Origin: Clostridia bacterium
GTDB lineage: Bacteria > Bacillota > Clostridia > UBA1381
DNA length: 60,149 nt
Direction of reading: 5' to 3'
Assembly (NCBI GenBank): GCA_900756545.1
Contig: CAAEKO010000039.1
Coordinates: forward strand, 1-60,149
The position numbers were made by a program, and so were the translations under genes. Position 1 is the stretch's first letter; every line of letters starts with the position of its first letter. The notes below the pieces were generated by a model. That model did no database searches and was not told where the DNA came from. It was given only the letters and a program-made list of their open reading frames with translations. Of the stretch, positions 28,319 through 37,069 are shown in pieces.

Positions 28319-29953
28319 ATGAATAAGGCATTTAAAATTGTATCTATGGCCGCGGCACTGAGTATTGCTGCTACCGCGTTGACGGGCTGTAATAAAAAAC
28401 AGGATGTTGCAAATATTGATATAGATTCAAACGATATGAATCAAAAACTGGAAGTTTCATGGATGAGCTTGCCATATAACCCATCTGCGCAAGAGGGTAC
28501 ATATCCGGAAATACTTTTAGAGGAAAAATTCAATGTAGATATTAAACCCAATTTTTTAGATAACTCCACATATAATGACAAAAAAACAATGATGCTGGCC
28601 GGCGGAGAACAAATTGATCTGATCTATGAGCTTGATCCGTCCAATGTAAAACAGGATGCGGAGCAGGGGCTTATTATGGAAATTCCCTATGATCTGATCA
28701 AGAAATACGCGCCTACGGTGTATCAGATTATCTGCGATGAAGCGCCAGAGGCCTGGCTGTATTCCCGAGTGAATGACAAAAATTATGGAATTCCAAACCT
28801 GAATTATGCCAATGCCCGCTGCCGCAGCAGTGTATGGCGTACAGACTGGCTGAAAAATGTAGGGATCACAAAGATTCCATCTACTATTGAGGAAATGCAC
28901 GATGCATTGTATAAATTCACCTATAATGACCCAGACGGCGACGGGAAAAAGAATACGTTTGGTATGTCCAGTGATATCACGAATTGGCACACCATGTTCA
29001 CGGATATATTCGGTGCGTATGGCGTTCTGCCATTTAACTGGATGGGAGAGGGAGAAAATGTAGTATACGGCGGTTTTCAACAGGGAACATATGATGCCCT
29101 GGCTCTGCTTCAAATCTGGTATGATGAAGGGTTGATTGACCCGGATTTCATTACAGACAATATTTTCTCTACCGGTAAAGATAAATTTAAAAACGGGATT
29201 GTTGGATTTATGAACCAGAATGGCGGGTATTGGAATATGGAGGATTCTAATTCCTTGCCCAACCTGATGAAGCAGATCAATCCGGACGCCCAGATCGAAA
29301 ATGCGCTGCCGGTAATCGGTCCTGATGGAAAATCAGGGACATTTTGCTGGGGAGCCGCCAACCACATCATATGCTTTGGAGCGCAATTGGCAGAACAACC
29401 GGACAAATTGGTCAGAATTCTCACCATGTTTGAGACTATGGTGACAGATGAGGAGCTTGTTCGGTCTGTCAAGCTGGGTGAGAAAGGAAAACACTGGAAT
29501 TTCCTGAATGAAGCTGAGGCTTTTGACGGTGGTATAAAGTTCCTGACCCCTTATGACGATGCCTCTCAGCAGAAAAATGAGTGTCTTACCTCTGAATTTG
29601 GCTCGCCGTCTTTCTTTGTGCCGGTTGCGCTGTCTTATGAAACAGCTATGAAATGTACCAAGAAAGCGCAGAAAGAAACCTTAGATAAGTATTGTCCTAT
29701 TGAGTTGGGTATGTCGGATACCTTTATGAAACCGGATACTTTACCATCTGCGTCTAAATATTTCACAGACCTGCGGACAAAACAGATCAACCTGATGGTT
29801 CAGGTGATCAAAGGTGAGAAATCTGTAGAAGATTATAAAACAGAGTTTGAAAAGATTTGGAAAAGCGGCGGCGGAGAAACGTTAGAGCAGGAAGCTAAGG
29901 AAATGGGATCCATCATTGATACAATCTATAAAGAAACAGGAGTCACAAAATAG
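28319..29953 (+). CDS. ABC transporter sugar-binding lipoprotein (LplA-like)
   Basis: A 544-residue extracellular solute-binding lipoprotein. Signal peptide with lipobox ALTGC (cysteine at residue 24), then the large family-1-type binding domain seen in LplA/YtcQ proteins, with GTYPEILLEEKFNVDI near the start, a DPDGDGKKNTFG calcium-loop-like segment and a YEYD-like C-terminal repeat region. These proteins bind oligosaccharides and hand them to CUT1 permeases, two of which follow directly. AGGAAAGG lies nine bases before the ATG. The operon position implies the ligand is a product of the upstream surface enzymes. Confidence 0.93.
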   Translation: MNKAFKIVSMAAALSIAATALTGCNKKQDVANIDIDSNDMNQKLEVSWMSLPYNPSAQEGTYPEILLEEKFNVDIKPNFLDNSTYNDKKTMMLAGGEQIDLIYELDPSNVKQDAEQGLIMEIPYDLIKKYAPTVYQIICDEAPEAWLYSRVNDKNYGIPNLNYANARCRSSVWRTDWLKNVGITKIPSTIEEMHDALYKFTYNDPDGDGKKNTFGMSSDITNWHTMFTDIFGAYGVLPFNWMGEGENVVYGGFQQGTYDALALLQIWYDEGLIDPDFITDNIFSTGKDKFKNGIVGFMNQNGGYWNMEDSNSLPNLMKQINPDAQIENALPVIGPDGKSGTFCWGAANHIICFGAQLAEQPDKLVRILTMFETMVTDEELVRSVKLGEKGKHWNFLNEAEAFDGGIKFLTPYDDASQQKNECLTSEFGSPSFFVPVALSYETAMKCTKKAQKETLDKYCPIELGMSDTFMKPDTLPSASKYFTDLRTKQINLMVQVIKGEKSVEDYKTEFEKIWKSGGGETLEQEAKEMGSIIDTIYKETGVTK

Positions 29954-29973
29954 GCTGCCGTACGGAGGGAATC

Positions 29974-30930
29974 ATGGAAGTTATTGAAGCAAAATCAAAA
30001 AAAACATCAGTTTGCCAGCGTGCCAGACAGCTTGGTAAACAGTACCGCAAGCATTATCCCCTTGTACTTATGATCCTGCCCGGACTGGCGGCTCTGATTT
30101 TATTCAATTATTGGCCTATTTACGGTGTGACGATTGCGTTTAAGGATTTTAAGCTTATTGCAGGGATAACTGGCAGCCCGTGGGTAGGGATGAAGAACTT
30201 TGCTGAGTTATTTCGTGGGACGGATTTCCTGCATATTCTGCGGAATACGGTGGTTATTAGTCTTTTGAAGCTAATCTGCGGTTTGCCTGCTCCGATCATA
30301 TTGGCTTTGCTTTTAAATGAAGTCAAGCATACGGGTTATAAGAAAATTGTTCAAACGTTGACATATTTGCCGCACTTTTTTTCCTGGGTTGTATTGGCTG
30401 GTATCATTACAATGATATTTTCTTCATCCGGGCCTGTAAACGTTGCATTGCAGGCAATGGGTATGGATAAACCGCTTTCCTTCTTCAGTGATAATGTGCT
30501 TTTTGTAGGGATGATTGTCGGTACGGCTGTGTGGCAGGGGATTGGCTGGGGCACGATTGTTTATATTGCGGCTCTGTCTGGTATTGATGAATCCATGTAT
30601 GAGGCGGCGATTATAGATGGCGCTGGACGCTGGAAGCAGGCGCTGTATATAAGTATCCCGTCTATCATGCCTACAATCGCCACAGTGTTTATTTTAAATC
30701 TTGGCTCAGTTTTAAACGCGGGCTTTGACCAGATATACAATCTGTATAATCCGACCGTATATGAGGTGGCAGATATTATTGATACATACGTACTCCGTTT
30801 GCTCAAGAATATGGATTACGGCGTGGGCACGGCTTCTGATCTGTTCAAATCTGTCGTGGGGCTGACGTTTGTCCTGGCTGGCAATAAGCTGACGAAAAAG
30901 CTAAGTGATAATGAAATGGGTATTCTGTAA
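29974..30930 (+). CDS. CUT1-family sugar ABC transporter permease (LplB/UgpA-like)
   Basis: A 318-residue membrane protein with about six spans. It opens with the LplB-type NYWPIYGVTIAFKDF segment and carries the permease EAA loop, EAAIIDGAGRWKQALYISIP, which contacts the shared ATPase. It works with the following permease and preceding lipoprotein to import oligosaccharides. No ATPase gene follows; CUT1 systems of this kind commonly use a housekeeping MsmX-type ATPase encoded elsewhere. Confidence 0.95.
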   Translation: MEVIEAKSKKTSVCQRARQLGKQYRKHYPLVLMILPGLAALILFNYWPIYGVTIAFKDFKLIAGITGSPWVGMKNFAELFRGTDFLHILRNTVVISLLKLICGLPAPIILALLLNEVKHTGYKKIVQTLTYLPHFFSWVVLAGIITMIFSSSGPVNVALQAMGMDKPLSFFSDNVLFVGMIVGTAVWQGIGWGTIVYIAALSGIDESMYEAAIIDGAGRWKQALYISIPSIMPTIATVFILNLGSVLNAGFDQIYNLYNPTVYEVADIIDTYVLRLLKNMDYGVGTASDLFKSVVGLTFVLAGNKLTKKLSDNEMGIL

Positions 30931-30954
30931 TTAGGATAAGGAAGGAGAAAAGAA

Positions 30955-31833
30955 ATGATAAAAGTATCCGCATCAAGAAAGGTTTTTAATATTTTTAACT
31001 ATCTCTTTCTGGCAATCTTGGCATTTACCACATTGTATCCTTTTTTATACACACTTTCCATGTCATTGAGTACAACGAAAGCCGCAACACAAATGGGATT
31101 CCGGTTTTGGCCGTCAGAGTTTTCCGGCATGGCCTACCAAATGGTGTTTAAAAATAAAGATTTATTTATAGCTTACGGCAATACGCTATTTAGGACAGTA
31201 GTCGGAACACTTTCGGCGCTTTTAGTAACCACCATGTTTGCCTATGCCCTGTCCAGAAAGGAAATGCCCAACAGAAAGCTGTACACGATGATAGTGCTAT
31301 TTACTATGCTGTTTAACGGCGGAAAGATTCCCACATATCTTGTCCTGAAAGAAATGAAGTTACTGAACAACATTTGGGTATATGTATTGCCAAACTTAAT
31401 AAGCGCATATAATGTAGTTGTGGCTCGTTCATTCTTTCAGTCAATGCCGGATGCGCTTCATGAATCGGCCAGTATTGACGGTGCGGGAGAATTTAGGATA
31501 TTCTTCAAAATCATTCTCCCCTTGTCCATGCCGATCATCATGACATTAGCCCTATGGATCGCGGTATTCCATTGGAATGCTTGGTACGACGGGATGATGT
31601 ATGTGACCGACAATAAGCTGATTATCGTTCAGTGCTTGCTGCAGCGGATTGTTCAGGAAAATAATTCAGAGCTGATCAGCCAGGGAATAATAAACCCCGA
31701 CGCCACACAATTTACGCCGGAAACTGTAAAATCAGCGACCATAATTGTATCAATTCTACCGATACTTGCATTCTATCCATTCGTGCAACGGTATTTTATC
31801 AAAGGTGTTATGTTAGGTGCGGTAAAGGGATGA
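30955..31833 (+). CDS. CUT1-family sugar ABC transporter permease (LplC/YtcP-like)
   Basis: A 292-residue permease, partner of the preceding one. It has the family's N-terminal TLYPFLYTLSMSLS span, internal FNGGKIPTYLV segment and EAA-type loop HESASIDGAGEFRIFFKIIL. The ribosome site GGAGAAAAG precedes the ATG. It is the last gene of the surface-protein operon; a strong terminator lies 90 bases downstream. Confidence 0.95.
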   Translation: MIKVSASRKVFNIFNYLFLAILAFTTLYPFLYTLSMSLSTTKAATQMGFRFWPSEFSGMAYQMVFKNKDLFIAYGNTLFRTVVGTLSALLVTTMFAYALSRKEMPNRKLYTMIVLFTMLFNGGKIPTYLVLKEMKLLNNIWVYVLPNLISAYNVVVARSFFQSMPDALHESASIDGAGEFRIFFKIILPLSMPIIMTLALWIAVFHWNAWYDGMMYVTDNKLIIVQCLLQRIVQENNSELISQGIINPDATQFTPETVKSATIIVSILPILAFYPFVQRYFIKGVMLGAVKG

Positions 31834-31922
31834 TCCTGCCGTTTCGCTATAGCAAGCTGCGTTTTGTAATACGATTTATTAGCAGAAATAGTTATTTTAT
31901 TTGATACTCCAATTGAATTAAA

Positions 31923-31952
31923 AACCAGCAGACTATAATCTGCTGGTTTTTT
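31923..31952 (+). terminator. Terminator of the surface-protein/transporter operon
   Basis: AACCAGCAGA (31923-31932), a six-base loop and TCTGCTGGTT (31939-31948) form a perfect ten-pair stem running into six T's. The rest of the 336-base gap to the next gene holds only that gene's promoter, as far as I can see. Confidence 0.88.
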
Positions 31953-32059
31953 GTAAATAAAAGATATGGTGGTGTGCTTAAATAGATATAGGCAGTGATA
32001 AAAATAGTGAGGACGGCTTAATAAGACGGCTTTCGATGATAGACTGCACATGTTTTTTA

Positions 32060-32088
32060 TTGACATTTCGATAGTAATAATATATAAT
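32060..32088 (+). promoter_or_regulatory. Consensus sigma-A promoter of the ADP-ribosylglycohydrolase-family gene
   Basis: TTGACA (32060-32065) and TATAAT (32083-32088), both perfect, with a 17-base spacer. The leader would be about 75 bases long. This suggests strong, activator-independent expression unlike the neighbouring locus. Confidence 0.82.
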
Positions 32089-32169
32089 ATCAGCTGAGTT
32101 TATTTTAGAATTTTATCAGACTGTAAGCCTAGATTGAATGTGCTTGCTGTCAGGACAAGGAGAACGCAA

Positions 32170-33786
32170 ATGTATAAAATTCAGTACGATGAATATTTGG
32201 ATAAAATTCATGGCTGCTGGTATGGGAAATGCCTTGGGGGTGCGGCAGGAGCGCCTGTAGAGGGCATCAAAAAAATCATTGATGTCCGGGACTTTACAGA
32301 AATATTTAATCCTGATTTGCCCAATGATGATTTAGATCTCCAGCTTTTGTGGCTTGATACGCTGGAAACGAAAGGAACACTGATCAATGCCTGTGATTTG
32401 GCGGATGCTTGGGTAGAAAAGTGCTGGTATCCCTTTTCAGAGTACGGATATTTCCTGAAAAATTATATGCGGGGAATTAAGCCGCCTTATAGCGGAATCA
32501 TCAATAATGAATTTTTTAAAGAAGGAATGGGCTGCCCGATCCGGTCGGAAATATGGGGGTTGATTTGCCCGGGGGATCCCAAACTAGCGGCGGATTATGC
32601 CTATATGGACGCCACTCTTGACCACGCCGGCAACGCCGTATATGCAGAGCAGTTCTTGGCGGCCGTAGAAAGCATGGCTTTTTTTGAGCGGGACATCGAA
32701 AAGCTGATCGGGATGGGAATGGCGTTTATCCCAGCGGACAGTAAATTGCACCGGTGTTTTATGCGGATTATATCAGCTTACCATACGAATCTGCCTTGGC
32801 TGGAAACACGGCGGCTGGTACTGAGCGAATTCTCGCATCCTGATTTTACGAATGTGGTTCAAAATCTGGGATTTGTGCTGATTGCCCTGCTGTATGGCAA
32901 GGGTGATATGCGCGATACTATCAATATTGCGCTGCAATGCGGATACGATACAGACTGTACCTGTGCCTCCGCGGCTTCTATTGTCGGAATTATAAAAGGA
33001 TATTCCGGCTTAGGCCGCGAGCTTACAGATTTGATTCAGGACTATTTTGTAATCGGTATCGACGTCAAACGGCCGTCTGCCAGTATCCGAAGACTGGCAG
33101 AGGACACGGCCAGAATCGCACTGAAAACACCGGACTATGCGGTTGATATTATAGACGCGCCCGTCCCGGCGGAGCGACCGGATAATTTTACGGGACTCCA
33201 GCTTGATTATTCTACCCAGACAGGATTGGAAGCCGCGATGCATAGTGTGGCGCCAAGAAAATGGGAGATATATGGTCCATATTTTAATCAGCTGGAGCAG
33301 CCGATTAATCCTGAATATCCCAGTCCCCATGGAGAGGATTCTGTCCTCCCGGATTTGGTCTGTATGGTGAACAACGCGGTATATCTGGATGTGGACTACA
33401 TCACAGATTTTGATAAGGTAAAACCAGCCTGCGTAATTGACGCCTATGAGGATTTCATCGAAATAGACAGATATCTGACGCTGGAGGGGCAGATGTGCTG
33501 CTATGCCAAAACAGTGGTTTTTGTAGAGGAGGATCGGAAGGTTTGGGCAGTGATTGGGAATAACGATGGATTCCGGCTGTGGTGTAATGGTGAAGAAAAG
33601 CTGAGCCGGGATGAAATTCGTTATTGGACGCCCTATAATAATTTTACCCTTCTGGATTTAAAAAAGGGGAATAATGAAATTGTGATTCAGCTTCTGCGCA
33701 GGACAGAAAAGCTGAAATTCGCCATTGGCCTTAGACAATATGAGGGATGCCACTGGCATCGCAGCAAGTGGTGTATAGATATTTAA
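32170..33786 (+). CDS. ADP-ribosylglycohydrolase-family protein with C-terminal beta-rich domain
   Basis: A 538-residue protein. Residues 1-310 match the ADP-ribosylglycohydrolase (ARH/DraG) all-alpha fold: GCWYGKCLGGAAGAPVEG near the start, metal-site candidates NDDLD (52-56) and YDTDCT (259-264; usually NDTDT). The last 200 residues include IGNNDGFRLWCNGEE, a pattern of galactose-binding or PA14-like sandwiches in glycosidases. DraG-family enzymes remove ADP-ribose with two Mg ions, but many relatives next to carbohydrate genes are unassigned and may cleave other glycosides. No signal peptide. ATG at 32170 has AAGGAG nearby; the frame also runs from TTG at 32134. It forms a single-gene unit between its own promoter and terminator. 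Confidence 0.85.
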   Translation: MYKIQYDEYLDKIHGCWYGKCLGGAAGAPVEGIKKIIDVRDFTEIFNPDLPNDDLDLQLLWLDTLETKGTLINACDLADAWVEKCWYPFSEYGYFLKNYMRGIKPPYSGIINNEFFKEGMGCPIRSEIWGLICPGDPKLAADYAYMDATLDHAGNAVYAEQFLAAVESMAFFERDIEKLIGMGMAFIPADSKLHRCFMRIISAYHTNLPWLETRRLVLSEFSHPDFTNVVQNLGFVLIALLYGKGDMRDTINIALQCGYDTDCTCASAASIVGIIKGYSGLGRELTDLIQDYFVIGIDVKRPSASIRRLAEDTARIALKTPDYAVDIIDAPVPAERPDNFTGLQLDYSTQTGLEAAMHSVAPRKWEIYGPYFNQLEQPINPEYPSPHGEDSVLPDLVCMVNNAVYLDVDYITDFDKVKPACVIDAYEDFIEIDRYLTLEGQMCCYAKTVVFVEEDRKVWAVIGNNDGFRLWCNGEEKLSRDEIRYWTPYNNFTLLDLKKGNNEIVIQLLRRTEKLKFAIGLRQYEGCHWHRSKWCIDI

Positions 33787-33795
33787 ATATGATTT

Positions 33796-33827
33796 AAAAA
33801 AGAACAGCGTAAGCTGTTCTTTTTTTG
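33796..33827 (+). terminator. Terminator of the ADP-ribosylglycohydrolase-family gene
   Basis: AGAACAGC-GTAA-GCTGTTCT (33801-33820), extended by A/T pairs on both sides, followed by a run of T's. Confidence 0.9.
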
Positions 33828-33955
33828 CCTTTAAAAGCTATATAACAGGAATCTTTCCGGGGAATCCAGGGAATTATAAAATTTAACATATACTTGACAG
33901 ATGTGTGGTTTTCGATTTAACAATAATTTTGTAGAATAATCATGAGGTGAGTTGA

Positions 33956-34858
33956 ATGAAATATGCGATTATTGATTTGGGGTCAAATACTGTACGGTTA
34001 TCTGTTTATACGGTGACAAAAGATAAGGAATTCAAGCTGTTGTTTTCTGAGAAGGAAACGGCAGGACTGGCGAATTATGTGGAGGAAAAAGCTCTGAGCC
34101 GGGAAGGAATGCAGAAAGCCAGCTTGGTCATCAATGAATTTCTGAATCTTCTCCAGCAGTTATCCATAGAAAATATCTATATTTTTGCGACCGCTTCGCT
34201 TCGAAACGTTGTAAACGCTGAACAGGCGGCCCGGTATATCCAAGAAAACACTGGGGTGGATGTAGACATCGTGCTGGGAAATGACGAGGCGGAATATGGA
34301 TTTGCCGGGGCGCTGAATACCGTGGATATTAATGATGGCGCGATGTTCGATATTGGCGGCGGCAGTACCGAGGTGGTGGTGTTTGCGGATAAAAAGCCGC
34401 TGACTGTGCAGAGCTTTGACTGCGGCTGCTTAAATTTAGCAAACCGTTATATTCGTAAGATTTTTCCTACAAAGGAAGAGATAAAGCAGATCAAGGAGAA
34501 AGTCGGCAAAAAGCTTTCCAGGCTTGAATATCACGGTAAAGCCGACCGGCTCTGCGGTGTAGGCGGCACAATCCGGGCAGTGCTGGAAATCGTGAATGTG
34601 TATTTTGAAAAGGATAAGGGGAATACGGCGATTTCAGCAGATGAATTCAGAAAAATCAAAAAAATTCTTTTCCGAAAGGATGAGACCGCTAAGAGATTGA
34701 TTTTACGGACGTCGCCCGATAGAATCCATACGATCATTTCCGGGGTGTGCATTGTTGACGCTCTGATGAAAAAGTTCGGGGCAAAAGAAATCCTTGTTAG
34801 CAAATATGGCGTAAGAGAGGGATATTTATGCCGAAAAATAATTGCAAATATGATCTGA
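33956..34858 (+). CDS. ppx: Exopolyphosphatase / Ppx-GppA family phosphatase
   Basis: A 300-residue ASKHA-fold enzyme with nucleotide/phosphate loops DLGSNTVRL (residues 7-15) and FDIGGGSTE, plus the acidic EAEYGF segment. Ppx enzymes release phosphate from the ends of polyphosphate. At 300 residues it is the short form without the C-terminal HD-like domain of E. coli Ppx. GAGGTGA lies seven bases before the ATG. It overlaps the polyphosphate kinase gene by 31 bases, so synthesis and breakdown are co-transcribed. TTGACA at 33894-33899 may be its -35, but I see no good -10 at the right distance. Confidence 0.92.
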   Translation: MKYAIIDLGSNTVRLSVYTVTKDKEFKLLFSEKETAGLANYVEEKALSREGMQKASLVINEFLNLLQQLSIENIYIFATASLRNVVNAEQAARYIQENTGVDVDIVLGNDEAEYGFAGALNTVDINDGAMFDIGGGSTEVVVFADKKPLTVQSFDCGCLNLANRYIRKIFPTKEEIKQIKEKVGKKLSRLEYHGKADRLCGVGGTIRAVLEIVNVYFEKDKGNTAISADEFRKIKKILFRKDETAKRLILRTSPDRIHTIISGVCIVDALMKKFGAKEILVSKYGVREGYLCRKIIANMI

Positions 34859-36933
34859 GCTATACACAGAACAGAGAGCTGAGCTGGCTGGAATTTAACC
34901 GGCGCGTTCTGGAGGAAGCTATGGATGAAAGCGTACCGTTGTTGGAACGGGTAAAATTCTTATCGATTTTCTCCAGCAACCTGGATGAGTTTTTTATGGT
35001 TAGAGTGGGGAGCCTGTTTGATCTGGCCGTCATGACGCCGACGGATACAGATAACAAAAGTGGGAAAACGCCTGTGGAGCAGCTCAGGGATGTTTTTCAG
35101 CGGGTAGCGCCGCTGATTAAATTTAGGGATATTGTATATGACACGCTCTCAAAAGAATTGCGGGACTGTGGGATCGCGGATATGTCCTATGATGAACTGG
35201 ATAAGGAGGACAGGCGATATGTGGAAAGATATTATAAAATGTACGTGGCGCCAATCCTTTCTCCACAGATCATTGATTACGGCCATCCGTTTCCGCATTT
35301 GAAAAATAAAGAGCTGTATATTGCGGCCCTGCTGTTAAGAGACGGGGCGGAAATGCTGGGAATTGTGGACGTGCCAGAAACCATCAAGCCTATAATTCGG
35401 CTGCCGTCTAAAAAAGGGAGATTTATTAGGATTGAAAATGTTATCCGGGAGCATATCCAGGAGTATTTCAGGATTTATGGAATTCGGCAGAAGGCAATAA
35501 TTTCTGTAACACGAAATGCGGACATCAGCCTGGATGATGAGAAATTTGATGAAAGCGAGCCGGATTTCGGTACAAAAATGGCTAAACTATTGAAAAAGCG
35601 GGACAGACTGGCGCCGGTACGGCTGGAGATGGAAGGATTTGAAATGGAGCTGGCCGCGGAACTGGCCAATCGTTTGGGCCTGAAAAAAAGACAGATATTT
35701 TATTCAAAATGTCCGCTGAAAACATCCTACGTATTCGGCTTTCGGGATTTTGACGAAAGGCTGTATTATCCGAGCTTCGACCCGATTTATCCCGCATATC
35801 TTACAGCTGGGATACCCATGTGGGAACAGATCCGGCAGCGGGATATCCTCCTGCTGTATCCTTATAATTCCATGGCGCCCTTCCTACAGATGCTCAGAGA
35901 GGCGGCGGAGGACAAAACCGTGGTTTCCATTAAGATTACCTTGTATAGATTAGCGAATAACTCGGAGGTGGCAAAATATCTTTGCCGGGCAGCGGAAAAT
36001 GGAAAAGAAGTTACTGTGCTGGTGGAAGTGCGGGCAAGATTTGACGAGAGTAATAATATAGAGTGGGCAAAACGTCTTGACGAGGCGGGCTGCCGCGTTA
36101 TTTACGGTATGGAGGGGTTTAAATGCCATTCTAAAATATGCTTGATAACGCGAAAAGGCAAAAATGGTTTTACGCATATCACCCAAGTGGGGACGGGAAA
36201 TTATAATGAAAAAACAGCCGCGCTATACACAGATTTCAGTCTGATGACAGCCGACGAAAGGATAGCGGGGGATGCAGCTGAATTTTTTAAAAATATGCTG
36301 ACGGGTAATTTGCAGGGGATTTATAATACGCTTCTGGTAGCGCCCAGCACTATGAAAAGTACACTGTTGGACTTAATTGATAAAGAAATAGAGAAAGGAA
36401 GTGCAGGCAGGATCATTATTAAGGCCAATTCTATTACGGAACGGTCTATCATTGATAAACTCTCCCAGGCGTCGGCAAGCGGGGTCAAAATTCATCTGAT
36501 CATCCGAGGAATATGCTGTATTGTACCGGGTGTTCCGGGAAAAACGGAAAATATTACAGTAACCAGCATAGTAGGCAGATTTTTAGAGCATTCCCGTGTT
36601 TATTTATTCGGCAGCGGCGGAGCACAAAAGATTTACATTTCATCCGCAGACATCATGACCAGGAATCAGGTCAGGCGGGTAGAGATCGCCTGCCCCATTC
36701 TGGATGCGCAGGTCAGGCAGTGGATCATTGATTATTTGGATATTCTGATTCGGGATAATGTGAAAGCCAGACTTTTGGTTTCGGACGGCACATATATGAA
36801 AAAAACTGTCCCCGCTGGATATGAAGAAATCAACAGTCAGGCGTGGTTTTTAAAAAATCCGCCGGTATTTGCAGAAACGAAAACACAGCATAAAAAATTA
36901 TTTATAAGCTTTCGCGCTTTATTGAAAAGATGA
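34828..36933 (+). CDS. ppk1: Polyphosphate kinase 1
   Basis: A 701-residue PPK1. The N-terminal domain opens NRELSWLEFNRRVLEEA with SSNLDEFFMVRVG, both family signatures. The catalytic phospholipase-D-like halves contain EGFKCHSKICL with the autophosphorylated histidine, GTGNYNEKTA and IRGICC. It makes polyphosphate from ATP reversibly. The start lies 31 bases inside ppx, with GAGAGGG eight bases upstream, so the pair is coupled. Full length for the family. Confidence 0.96.
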   Translation: MPKNNCKYDLSYTQNRELSWLEFNRRVLEEAMDESVPLLERVKFLSIFSSNLDEFFMVRVGSLFDLAVMTPTDTDNKSGKTPVEQLRDVFQRVAPLIKFRDIVYDTLSKELRDCGIADMSYDELDKEDRRYVERYYKMYVAPILSPQIIDYGHPFPHLKNKELYIAALLLRDGAEMLGIVDVPETIKPIIRLPSKKGRFIRIENVIREHIQEYFRIYGIRQKAIISVTRNADISLDDEKFDESEPDFGTKMAKLLKKRDRLAPVRLEMEGFEMELAAELANRLGLKKRQIFYSKCPLKTSYVFGFRDFDERLYYPSFDPIYPAYLTAGIPMWEQIRQRDILLLYPYNSMAPFLQMLREAAEDKTVVSIKITLYRLANNSEVAKYLCRAAENGKEVTVLVEVRARFDESNNIEWAKRLDEAGCRVIYGMEGFKCHSKICLITRKGKNGFTHITQVGTGNYNEKTAALYTDFSLMTADERIAGDAAEFFKNMLTGNLQGIYNTLLVAPSTMKSTLLDLIDKEIEKGSAGRIIIKANSITERSIIDKLSQASASGVKIHLIIRGICCIVPGVPGKTENITVTSIVGRFLEHSRVYLFGSGGAQKIYISSADIMTRNQVRRVEIACPILDAQVRQWIIDYLDILIRDNVKARLLVSDGTYMKKTVPAGYEEINSQAWFLKNPPVFAETKTQHKKLFISFRALLKR

Positions 36934-36965
36934 GGACAGGTGTTAGAAAAGCCTGTCTTCTTTTC
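36932..36965 (+). terminator. Terminator of ppx-ppk1
   Basis: GAGGACAGG (36932-36940) and CCTGTCTTC (36952-36960) form a nine-pair stem with one G-U pair, followed by TTTTC. The stem starts inside the ppk1 stop codon. Confidence 0.78.
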
Positions 36966-37007
36966 TTGAATAGGCTGAACCGATAACGGGCAATCGAAAT
37001 CTAATAT

Positions 37008-37036
37008 TTTACAAATTTGTTTTTTTCGTATATAAT
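37008..37036 (+). promoter_or_regulatory. Promoter of the DUF554-LysR unit
   Basis: TTTACA (37008-37013), 17-base spacer, perfect TATAAT (37031-37036); the GTG start follows 33 bases later. Confidence 0.7.
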
Positions 37037-37069
37037 ATAGCAAGAAATATTTTTTTGGTGGTGATTGCA

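Noticed and set aside
2382..31833. Mobile element or genomic island carrying the polysaccharide locus
   Set aside because: No transposase, integrase or flanking repeat was found; the tRNA at the window start is 3'-truncated by the edge, so no attachment site can be tested.
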